DNA of 64,000 bases, from the NCBI GenBank assembly GCA_025618425.1, contig CM046838.1, positions 5,453,715-5,517,714 on the forward strand, in the 5' to 3' direction. The notes under the pieces were generated by a model, which did no database searches, was not told where the DNA came from, and saw only the letters and a list, made by a program, of their open reading frames with translations. This stretch comes from Heliocidaris tuberculata (Eukaryota > Echinodermata > Echinoidea > Camarodonta > Echinometridae). A program made the position numbers and the translations under genes. Below, one piece after another: positions 55,501-64,000 of this stretch (positions are counted from its first letter, which is position 1; every line of letters starts with the position of its first letter).

Positions 55501-58500
55501 TTTCTACAAGTGTGTTATTATACTATACAATGAACCAAAGATGCACTAAGCTTTTCTTGTTCTAGATTATAACTGTGATATCGGAAATTATTTAAACTTA
55601 GGTGACATAAAGTGCATGCAAGGGAATTTTGTATACTCACATTCAATTTATTAACAAATAATTGAATTCTAAGTTCTGATTTGTTCTTTTTCTAAGAATG
55701 TCTAGAAGCTTTTGCCTCACTGTATTAAACAGGCCATAAAAAGGAGATTGTGATAATGATTTAAAGGGAATGGTAAGCATAACAGCTCAATCACAGATTA
55801 TGAAGTGTTTAGTTTCTTTGTATTTGATAGGAAACTGAAATTGTTAAAACAATGAGGTTAGAACAACAAAAGTTTTTAAAGAGAAACACATTACCAAATG
55901 AAAATACTTGTTAGCAGCTGTAAAGACAGCTATGGCAACTGTCCAAAAAGTAAGAACTGGGATTTTGTTGTGATTCTTTTTTCCCCTTTCCTTAGTAAGA
56001 AGAAGTACTGACCAAGGAATGCAGTGTCAATCTAGTGACTCATTTCCTGTTTTAATAGACTGAATGATCATGAAATAATACAAATCAATTCTAGAACTGT
56101 ACTTACCATCCTCGCATACTGAGCCATGGGTTCCAAGAGGGCACAGACACATGGCTTGATCCGGTGACCTGCTGATACAAGATCCCCCATTGGTACACAC
56201 ATGATGCTTACATACACCCTCACTGCATTCACCTGGGTAGGATAAGATATCAAGGTGGTGTGGTCAATGACAATTACAAAGTAACAAAACCTATAAGAAT
56301 ACCATTTCTCCCCCTTTGATATCACATCTAAATCGGTGTCTATATGAATGTCTTATGAATGTCCCCCACCCCTTAGATGGATATCATTTTGCTTGTGAGA
56401 TAACTTGACACATGCTTAAGTGCCCTCAAATGTGATAAACCTTTTGTTTGTGCCTTGTCAGATGTTTTGACACATACAATATGCTGTACTTGTGGCCCCC
56501 GCCTCACAGAAAATTAATCCTGGATACACCATTCCTTTTTATCCCTTTCAAGTCAAATGACCACATTTTGTGGTTTGGCTCAATAACTTTTGATTCAGAG
56601 CTCTAAAAACTATACCAGATGCATGAGTAGAAAGAGCAAAAATTTCTGCACACACTAATGTATTTCATGACCATATTGCGTTTGATGCCAGGAATTTTTA
56701 AAACAAGAATAAGGTTTAAAATCCTTAAATTGGCGACACATTGAGAGGTTCAAAATCATTGTTTTTCATCAAAATTGGCAATTTTTCAACTTTTCAACAA
56801 AATTTTTAACCATGAATATTGTTTTAAAAAAACATCACACCTTATGAGAACCATGTAGCACTAAAAGAAAAATATCATTATTGCCAATTTGAAGAACAAA
56901 ATGTGATCAATTTAGCCCTTAAATAATTCCTATCCTGAAAGGGTTAAAGGTCACTGTCACTACTAACTCACCTATATTCTGTCCTCTGACCATGGAGCCT
57001 TTAGGATAAGGTCTAAGATCCAGGTCCATGTTAGCAATGTCAATGCTCTCAATACAACCTTTGAAACCTTGGAACATGTGCTTGATCCTTAGACCATCCC
57101 GTATCTCAGCAGAGGTGTTGAAGCCTCCAACATAGAGGTCTCCCTTCAAAGTCACCTTGGAATACAAACCCTGTACAACATAATGTGGACAAGAAAATAG
57201 TGTTTGAAAAGGATGACTGATTCATTAAAGGGTCTGTGTTTAATATTTATTAATTTTTAAATTTTAAGTTTTATCAAAATGGGATAGTTTCTTCATTTAG
57301 CTGTTTTCCAAGAGAGTACAGTGATAGTTTTCTGGTTGCTTACTTGCTAATCTCAGAAATAGGTGTTAACAAAAACAAAAATGCACAATCCTTTATTTTT
57401 GTAAATTCACAAATATTACTATGTTTCACCCTTATGATGACACATAGTTTACAGACATATCACACATATAATTTGAGAGTCAGTTTTTCAATCACAATGC
57501 TTTTTTGTTTTCATTGCTATTACGGAGATTGATCTTAATATTGAAAAAATGAGACAATTTTAAACCAACTACTGCAATGCAAGGGTTTAAAGGTATCGTA
57601 CAGTAGTGGGAAAGGTGGCGCTTTGGATATTTAACTACTTTGTCAGCTGGAATGGAAATTACTACATATACTGTTGTGAAATGATTAATTTCGAACGTAG
57701 GTGACGTTTGTTTGAAGAAAAATGGTTTAGAAATGGCTAAAATATCCCAAAAAATAAACATCGAATTACAAGCGCGGTACCGCGTTGACAGTTCACACAC
57801 GTGTAAACAGTGTGTGCGAACTGCTGTGCGCCGTAGAGCCGGGAGCGTCGGGGTAGGTGGTCCTTAGCGAGGGTATAAGGTAACCGTTGATATTCGATCA
57901 TTTGAATTATTTTACTGAAAATCACTGGAAATCATGAATAGAATACCGGATTATCTCACTCATGTATCTTTTTATGCAAGCCGAACAATATGAGACTGTT
58001 TTTGAGCAGTTTCATGCCAACTTTCATTTTGCTACCACTACTGTTTATTATCTTTAATTGACAATTCATAAATTGAATGGGATAATTCCATGCTACCTCA
58101 TAGGATATTTTGTACTTTGTATATGTCAATTTTACGAGTGACTCTCAGATTTGTAGTGACCCTGAGGCAGGATATAGTCGGGTGTTTATTTAACTCCTAC
58201 TCAACCAATCTAAACAGGAAAATTGTGAATTCTAATTTTCCTATCTGCTATCATTTGTTGAAATCATGCTTTATGGAAACGTGACAGGTGAAACTAATGG
58301 AAGGCCACACCATCGGTAACATATAACTAGAACGATTTAATTTTAATTGGAAATCTAAGTATATGGCCTTCACATGGGATTAATTACATTATAACTAATG
58401 GCACTTTGTCATATTTTATACGCGAGGTTAGTTTTTTTAAAAGAAAAAATGATGTTTCGGAAACTGCATAGACTATTTCACCTTCAAGTTTTAAACAATA

Positions 58501-59187
58501 GAAAAATCAAGGAATCTAATGCACCCTGCTGCCAAATTAAACATATGGAATGGAAACATTTTGTTAAACATGTTAAACATCAGGAGATATGAATTTTTTT
58601 TTTATTCTATAAGAATCATACTGTGATTGATAATAATTTATCTAATAGACTACAAAAAAGAAGTATATACTAGTAGACAAGCAATCATTAGATCTACCTC
58701 TCTAAATCATTTCTGATAGACTCAATAATTATTGACTTAAAACCAAAGGAAATTTTGCATCAAATTTCAAAAGTTGCTATTACTGCATGAACTTCATGGA
58801 TGCAAACTGCATTATTTCCCTTATTACAAGAACTCTAGACAACTTTTCTTTGCCTCTTTTGGAATACTTTGGTTGCCATGGAAGAGCTAGGTGTGATGAC
58901 TTACCGGTGTGCTTCCCCTGACCATAGGAGCATCGTCCAACTGGAGCCATCCTTTACGAAGATCCCTGCCAATCTTTAGGGTGTGCCACTTGTATAAGGT
59001 GACAGTGGTCCCACTGGTGATCACAGCTGCTCCCTGACCACAGTCAAACCTAAACAGGATGATCATAATAACAATGATACTAATGATACTACTATACTAA
59101 TAAACATCAATAATATTAATAACAATAACACAAAGAAGAATGAAAAAGAAAATGACAATGATGATGATGATGATGATGATGATGATA

Positions 59188-59226
<39 letters not shown>

Positions 59227-59594
59227 TGAAAATATCACCATTTGAAGGGGTCGAGGAGTAACAGTATTTTTGATATAGCAGATTAACACTTTCAACATGC
59301 AGGATCCAACATAATAAGATTGTATCTAGCATTTTTAAAAGGTTGATCAGCTATTTTGAAACTGCTGTCACTCGCTGGCACTTTGAAATGGTGATTTAAT
59401 GCTTTAGTTTTTAGAGTGTAGAGAGTTTGAATGAGAAGTGGAGAAAAGAGGGGGAGAGAGAAAAGAGAGAGAGGGGGGGGGGGGGGGAAGAGAAAAGAGA
59501 GAAAAGAGATAGAGATTGAAAGTGACAGAGATAGGAAGAGAGATGCATGGAGATATGGAGAGATGAAGAGAGATATAGGGAGAGGAGAGACAGG

Positions 59595-59641
<47 letters not shown>

Positions 59642-62600
59642 AGATGGACAAAGCAACAAACAAAGATGGATGAGAATATATTTTAATGTTACAAACTAAG
59701 AGAAAGATTCCAAGAAACACACTCTCAGAAGAATTATTACTGTGCAGAGAGAAAAAGTCAATTCAATCAAACTTCATCACTTTCTCAAACCACCTAGCAC
59801 CAATCCATCACTTTTATGGTAGGCCGCGAGTGTAATAGAATCCCCATACAGATTTGTATAGATTGATTGTATCGATTCACTTTGAGATATCCAAGGCCAG
59901 TTTCAGAGTCATTTAGAGCAAGATATAAAGAGCAATCTGGCTAACGGTCCAGCTCTCCACAATTAAGACATCGAGCGTGAGGGGCACATTTTGTAAACAC
60001 ACTCTAGGCAGTGCGGCGACTCTTCCCCGGTTTCTACATGTTTTGTCGAGGTAACCGTTGGGCATGCAGCACGTGCATACTATCTTGGAGCCAAAATTTA
60101 TTGATCTGCTTCTCTTTCCATCTTCCTTTTAGTCTATCCGGGTGATCATTAGCAAAGATCTTGTATCCTTACAAATCTTCGAAAGTGAGACTGAAATTAT
60201 AAACAAGAGTTTAACTTAGCTTGATAACTCTATGATCTCTGTTTATTCTTCTGCCAATCTTCCCTTGCAAAACTTCTTCTGGCAAAATCAAGCATTGATT
60301 AAATATGAATGATATTTGTCATCACTGTAATTTTGTGTAGTATAAATTGTAAGCTCAAGAATTCAGTCTAACAAGACATGAGTGCATCTTCTTCTATTTT
60401 TTTCTCTCTTCATTTTTTAAGGAAAAATGGCATCTCCTTTATTATACATGTAAATGCAACTAGTCAGCCTGGAGTTATTATCAATATTGCTGCAAGTTCA
60501 ATGTATTCAAAACAAAAGATGGTCATTTACTGTTACAACTGCCAGCCTTTCAAAAACATTTATACGGAATTCAATCATAGGTTTATGCAAGGCTGACAAA
60601 GCCAGCATTTCATTCTAGCGCTGGAGCCTTACCCTGTTTGGGTAGGCTTGTTATGAAGGCATAAATCCAATTAAAGTACATGTACTGTTAATAGAGCAGC
60701 AGAGATTGTATTAACACACTATTCTTAATCATGTCCTACTCCATTTTGCATATGTTATCAATGTCCATGCTCTACATTAAATTCATAATGTAGCCAACTG
60801 CATCTCTGTTGTTTTTGCTTTCTTTGCTGGATTAACCTATATTTTGTTCATCTGTAGGAAGCCAGAGGGGCATAAGTATAACTTGAAATGGAGTTCTCCC
60901 TTCTGACTCTCACCAGACAAATTACCAAAAAGGAATTTGAACAAATATCTATTTTGATAATCCCAATTTTAAAAATTAAAAGATTATGCAAATGTTAAAG
61001 TAGAACAACTAGATTTATTACCTTAAAATTATGTTAACATTTATGATAACTCCCTACTAATCCCTGATTCTGTATGAAATTTAAGAAGGTGAAATTATAT
61101 TAGATTATATTCCACTTATAAATTTATGAATTCAATTAGTCATGATACCAAGAATTCAGCATAACAGAACTAGGGCAAGGAATGACCAAAATCAAATGTG
61201 GATGAGTCATGAAGTCTCTATATAAAACCCACTCATTTCTATTACATTGACTACTTCAAATGCTATAGAGACATCTGTCAAACTTGCCCCAAACTTTGAA
61301 AGAAGTAAAATCCTGAAACCACAACACCCACACGATTACTGGACTTTCATGTCTGATTCATTCCTCTTAAATTCATTTCTTTTGTGACTGTGATTACAAA
61401 GGAAGTATACATTTTACTCGAATAGGACTCAAGACAGCTCACAGTCTATTAATCTATTCCTTATATTGCAAAAAGAAACTTGTGTCACAGTTGTAGTTTG
61501 AGTCAGTGAATGAAATCCTTCTTTGTGGGAGAAGATACAAAAGATGGTATATACATTTATCTCTACAGGACTCAGTAAAAATCAAACCACCTACAACTCA
61601 TAATGCAAAAAAGAAATTTGTGTCACTGTTCTGATATTGAGTAGGAGAATCTGTGATTTATTTGTGCACCAGCAATAATTACGATCCATTTATATTGAGG
61701 AGTATAATCTTTCTCCGTAAGTCAAGACACCACAATTTGGCATCAATTGATGACAATAGCAGGGATTACAATGAAGAATTGATTCAGATTATGATAGAAT
61801 GGTGGTGATAGATAACATTGGCCTAAGGTGAAATAGTTTGTTAACCTTGGCTGTGAGATGGACTGAATAAAAGGCTCCATGGAGGGGTAACAAAGGTTCT
61901 ATGGTGGGGTAATAAAGGCTCTTTGGAAGGGGTAAGAAAACCTCGTTGAAGCGGTAATAAACCCATCTCGCAATAAATACCAGTATAACACATCTATCAA
62001 ACATGAAGCAACAGGACAGGAACAGGTATGCTTCTTGTTAAAGGCATAAGGGACAGGGGAAATTAAAATATGTACAATAGTTTTATGACTCCTGTACAGT
62101 ATGTGGAAATGATATGTTCCAATAATCCAACAATATGATCAAAGAGTAGATCTTCATAATACAACATCCTTTTATCACTTCCTGGTTATGTTGAAATTAA
62201 TAAAGACCGAAACAGTTTTCCGTGGAAGACATTTTGTTGGTTTGTTGTTTTTTTTTTTTTTTTTTTTTGGGGGGGGGGTTCCTTATAGTGATGTACTCCT
62301 TATAGTGATGTATTTAACAAAAATACAACATTTTTCATAAAAGGTCATCAAAGATTACTGAGGATTTTAAAGACAATTTTCATAATGAGGAAAATTCGTT
62401 TCTTAAAGGTAAATAATATGTTGCATTATTCATCACAATCATCACTGATAATTGAGGTATATTTGACATATAATTTCTGTAATCACAAGCAGTGCATCTA
62501 CATGGACAATTTGAACCATATAATATTCAGGATTTTCAAAAGGGTGGCTTGGAACCTTTTGGCAGAAGCTTATTGTAATCCACAACAAGGAGAGGATTTG

Positions 62601-63672
62601 AGTGTTACGATAGAAAATAGTCAGGTGACATTGAGTAAAATCTTCCCATTGTGCGAATTTAGGATATGAAAGATTATGATTGCATTTTGGAGGAGTTAGA
62701 ATAGGATTAGCAATAACAATGATATGAAACTGGTATTATTCTTTAGGCTAAAACTGCAGAATAACAATGGGCAATGTTAAAAGTCATTTCAGAGACACAC
62801 AGAAGGAATAAAAATCCACTGAAATATAGGTGTGATTGATATGGTTCTTTTAAAATCCCCACGTCTTTTTTTTTTCAATGGAAAGGTGAAAATCAGATTC
62901 ACACAACCTGACAAATACACTTTAACAAAGTTTACAGATAATGATCTAACACTTTTTTCTGCTTTTCAATTAAACACTGATGGAAGGTTTGAAAGAACAA
63001 TCAAAATAACATTAAGATTGATAAATAGGTATAAGTACAACAAAAGAAGACAGAAGGACTGAACTTGACAATGAAAATCTTTAAGGTTGAAGATAACAAG
63101 GCGGCTCTCATAAAGGAAAATTCAATACTTCACGGCTCTTTAAACTAACATTGCCCCTCTAAAAAAAAAAAATAATAATAATAAATTGTGATATCAGAGA
63201 TAAGTTTCAGTTAACAAGCATTAAAAGATGACTAACCTTGCCAGTCTCATATCATAACATTAATGGGGTTGGCAATTACAAAGAAATCATTGTACAAAAG
63301 CAACTAAACTCCATAAGAAACATAAGCTGCATAGAGTCTAATAAAGAATTAATAATGCTAATGATCAAGAAGTCAGATACCAGCTCTGCCTAATCAGGAG
63401 TTTAGGGCGCTATACAATTTAATAAATACTTTGGATATAAATGGAAATAGCGAAATACTGAACCTACCTAAAAACAGCTCTTCCATTGACCAGTCCCACG
63501 GCCATATAGTCACCTTTACCATCCTCCTCCTGACTAGCAAACAATAGCCTCCCATTAAGAGACTCAGGCTTGAAGGAGATGGTGATGTAGAATGACTGGT
63601 AGAGCTTGGATGTTGGTACCGGTAGTGAGAGGTATGAGTTGCCATAGAAACGAGGGTAACGAATGTTCACAG
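46438..63672 (-). CDS. EGFLAM: EGFLAM/pikachurin-like protein, 3' part of gene (11 exons)
   Basis: Gene-level entry. Minus-strand exons in transcript order: 63672-63468, 59049-58905, 57170-56972, 56232-56107, 51816-51576, 50966-50738, 50234-50054, 49575-49497, 48557-48414, 47327-47137, 46586-46438. All junctions are GT-AG and in frame, giving 628 codons and TAA. The order laminin G - EGF - laminin G - EGF - laminin G, with phrases such as FDCGSGPAVLRS, GRSYLWY and LNVNDGLYLGGMDEI, matches the C-terminal half of vertebrate pikachurin more closely than agrin or perlecan. Pikachurin is a secreted matrix protein that binds dystroglycan at retinal ribbon synapses; its role in an invertebrate is unknown. 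The N-terminal FN3 region should lie beyond the right edge of the window. Confidence 0.9.
46587..47136. other. EGFLAM: EGFLAM intron
   Basis: AT-rich intron between the last two coding exons, nothing recognised. Confidence 0.6.
47137..47327 (-). CDS. EGFLAM: EGFLAM exon: laminin G domain 3, middle
   Basis: Encodes FNLGGGEAVLTSRRPVND, then GEWHVVRIDRLGIVG, then QLNVNDGLYLG. The W-H-x-V strand and G-x-x-x-L spacing are typical of laminin G. Confidence 0.92.
47360..48085. repeat. Minisatellite with a TTAA-flanked MITE inside
   Basis: Tandem units of about 31 bp containing CACTCCTTGTCATTAGCT plus AAAAACTCCTTAA, and longer units containing ATATATCAAAGATCC and CAAACTCAAACTC. They surround the MITE at 47485-47792. 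All lie in an EGFLAM intron. Confidence 0.9.
47485..47792. mobile_element. 308-bp MITE with ~110-bp inverted repeats, TTAA target
   Basis: Ends AGGGGGTACCCAATGCTG and its complement; the arms match for roughly 110 bp each, with few differences. TTAA flanks both sides (47481-47484 and 47793-47796), as for piggyBac or Kolobok elements. The minisatellite unit resumes directly after it. Confidence 0.85.
48414..48557 (-). CDS. EGFLAM: EGFLAM exon: laminin G domain 3, first part
   Basis: Encodes LSGERNIFSFDLQATEPN, then GLILWAGHSSMTSGNDF and AVGLENGFLVLR, the usual laminin G run of P-x-G-L-I-L and D-F-I-x-x-G-L-x-x-G. Confidence 0.92.
48558..49496. other. EGFLAM: EGFLAM intron with GA-rich repeat and MITE
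   Basis: GA-rich simple repeat at about 48710-48840, and a TA-flanked MITE at 48999-49312. Confidence 0.8.
48999..49312. mobile_element. TA-flanked inverted-repeat element, 314 bp
   Basis: Ends CCACTCAGGACCAATG then TTGACTTTCCACT, and on the right AGTGGAAAGTCGACA then TTAGTCCTCACTG. The inverted repeats are imperfect over about 40 bp and TA lies on both sides. Confidence 0.7.
49497..49575 (-). CDS. EGFLAM: EGFLAM exon: start of laminin G domain 3
   Basis: A 79-nt exon encoding EIEEAVTEPSFTGRSYLW and YASNEITSR. F-x-G-x-S-Y-L is the typical start of a laminin G domain and follows the EGF domain directly. Confidence 0.9.
49576..50053. other. EGFLAM: EGFLAM intron
   Basis: AT-rich intron, nothing recognised. 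Confidence 0.6.
50054..50234 (-). CDS. EGFLAM: EGFLAM exon: end of laminin G 2 and EGF domain
   Basis: Encodes VLVNDNALDLISEAVGG (last strand of laminin G 2), then an EGF domain: HPCQGQPCLNNGEC, CDCRLGFKGNNCET. Six cysteines at EGF spacing. Confidence 0.93.
50235..50737. repeat. EGFLAM: EGFLAM intron, CT-rich
   Basis: Long C/T-rich low-complexity tract at about 50400-50720 on the + strand. The open frames there are composition artefacts. Confidence 0.8.
50738..50966 (-). CDS. EGFLAM: EGFLAM exon: laminin G domain 2, second part
   Basis: Encodes STQPVTLHDWHIVEVSR, then EGMLRVDNQPTV, then FDTNLYIGGIDDIDLL and FSGDIQR. These are strongly pikachurin-like (W-H-x-x-x-V-S-R-T-A). Confidence 0.93.
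51348..51550. repeat. (CAC/CAT)n microsatellite
   Basis: About 200 bp of CAC and CAT trinucleotides on the + strand. It starts about 30 bp inside the intron from the donor of the EGFLAM exon at 51576-51816. It creates spurious His-, Pro- and Thr-rich open frames. Confidence 0.95.
51576..51816 (-). CDS. EGFLAM: EGFLAM exon: laminin G domain 2, first part
   Basis: Encodes VIEIHTPSFNSS, then FLQMEIIFKPKEPSGILI, then DNYIG-type strand ENYIGFKFDCGSGPAVLR. The F-D-C-G-S-G motif is shared with vertebrate pikachurin. Confidence 0.93.
51817..56106. other. EGFLAM: EGFLAM intron of 4.3 kb
   Basis: Contains an imperfect ATC/ATT-rich repeat at about 53455-53600, a poly(C) run at about 52790, and GA-rich low-complexity DNA at 54840-55270. 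No exon is supported between the EGF exon and the laminin G 2 exon, which join directly in frame. Confidence 0.7.
56107..56232 (-). CDS. EGFLAM: EGFLAM exon: EGF-like domain
   Basis: A 126-nt phase 1-1 exon encoding ECSEGVCKHHVCTNGGSC and CLCPLGTHGSVCEDG, a full EGF domain. The longer open frame over this locus (56068-56325) is in a different frame and is not the real one. Confidence 0.92.
56233..56971. other. EGFLAM: EGFLAM intron
   Basis: AT-rich intron; nothing recognised. Confidence 0.6.
56972..57170 (-). CDS. EGFLAM: EGFLAM exon: laminin G domain 1, end
   Basis: Encodes GLYSKVTLKGDLYVGGFN, then MFQGFKGCIESIDIANMD, then GSMVRGQNIG, the conserved G-F-x-G-C-I end of laminin G. Confidence 0.93.
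57171..58904. other. EGFLAM: EGFLAM intron with a small GC-rich patch
   Basis: At 57590-57880 there is a GC-rich segment with palindromes such as GCGCGGTACCGCG, possibly an old repeat insertion without clear ends. The rest is AT-rich. Confidence 0.5.
58905..59049 (-). CDS. EGFLAM: EGFLAM exon: laminin G domain 1, middle
   Basis: Encodes FDCGQGAAVITSGTTVTL, then YKWHTLKIGRDLRKGWLQ and DDAPMVRGSTP. The W-H-x-L-x-I-x-R strand fits laminin G. Confidence 0.92.
59050..63467. other. EGFLAM: EGFLAM intron of 4.4 kb
   Basis: Holds an (ATG)n microsatellite at 59156-59226, GA-rich tracts with a poly(G) run at 59440-59660, and a poly(T)/poly(G) run near 62248-62278. No exon supported. Confidence 0.7.
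63468..63672 (-). CDS. EGFLAM: EGFLAM exon: laminin G domain 1, start
   Basis: The most 5' exon in the window. It encodes VNIRYPRFYGNSYLSLPV, then LYQSFYITISFKPESLNG and YMAVGLVNGRAVFR. It begins in phase 1, so upstream coding exons exist outside the window. Confidence 0.92.
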
Positions 63673-64000
63673 CTGTATTGGAGGACAGGATAGCAAAGAA
63701 TTACACTAGAATGGACTATCAATGGTCAGTATTTAATCTTTAAAAGTGCAGAGAGGATAGGTCTCTTGTAATGTATGCCCAAGATTCCATTCCCTGTATA
63801 CATTCATATTTAAGCCTGCAATGCATACAAAAGTACTGATAAGGTACTACTGTATACAACTGTAGAATTATCTACAGAATGCACAAAATTACACTAACTT
63901 TGTAGATGGAATTTCAACCCATTGTACAGAATTTAATCTCACTTTTTACCACTATTAGCCTATTCCAAGTACTTAACGGCCTATAAAAATGACAAGGTGA
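63673..64000. other. EGFLAM: EGFLAM intron, continuing past the window
   Basis: AT-rich, no feature seen. Confidence 0.6.

Noticed and set aside
56068..56325. 85-codon minus-strand frame as the gene product
   Set aside because: The true EGF domain is encoded in another frame of the same DNA (exon 56107-56232), with matching splice sites and six cysteines.
57737..57925. Minus-strand frame in a GC-rich patch
   Set aside because: No domain, and laminin G exons on either side join directly; probably a repeat remnant.

Overview
This is eukaryotic genomic DNA. Coding sequence is split into short exons with GT-AG introns, and intergenic and intronic DNA is AT-rich and packed with small inverted-repeat transposons, microsatellites and long poly(C)/poly(G) runs. 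The gene families present (a selenocysteine-rich selenoprotein P, a pikachurin/EGFLAM-type laminin-G protein, and an EGF-Ig-FN3 receptor) point to a deuterostome invertebrate. A sea urchin or close echinoderm is my best guess. The species is inferred, not shown.

Layout. (1) 1526-18232, + strand: 17 exons of the 3' part of a single-pass receptor (two EGF-like domains, two Ig domains, about four FN3 domains, one transmembrane helix, a proline-rich tail with Y-x-N motifs and no catalytic domain). All exon phases join and give 1055 codons plus stop; the 5' end lies before the window. (2) 18856-24500: a 5.65-kb DNA transposon with 35-bp terminal inverted repeats, a 6-bp target duplication and arrays of a 14-bp palindrome inside each end. 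It carries a broken integrase-like transposase and nested hAT-like insertions, and is probably of the IS3EU type. (3) 24600-32900: a decayed non-LTR retrotransposon and other repeats, with no supported gene. (4) 32963-40007, + strand: a complete selenoprotein P (SELENOP) gene with four coding exons, 394 codons and 22 in-frame TGA codons ending at TAA. One TGA is in the N-terminal UxxC motif and 21 are in the last exon, 12 of them in three tandem copies of a 4-Sec unit. Two SECIS-like hairpins follow at about 40278-40376 and 41541-41650. (5) 46438-63672, - strand: the last 11 coding exons (628 codons plus stop) of an EGFLAM/pikachurin orthologue, laminin G-EGF-laminin G-EGF-laminin G. Its 5' end lies beyond the window.

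SELENOP and EGFLAM are convergent, about 6.4 kb apart between stop codons. The three genes have no obvious shared pathway: the first is a candidate signalling/adhesion receptor, the second a secreted selenium carrier/antioxidant, the third an extracellular-matrix protein. The mobile elements represent several superfamilies recognisable by their target duplications: TTA (Harbinger), TTAA (piggyBac-type), TA (Tc1/mariner-type), 8 bp (hAT) and 6 bp (IS3EU-like). All calls come from reading the sequence by eye; no alignment, folding or database search was run.
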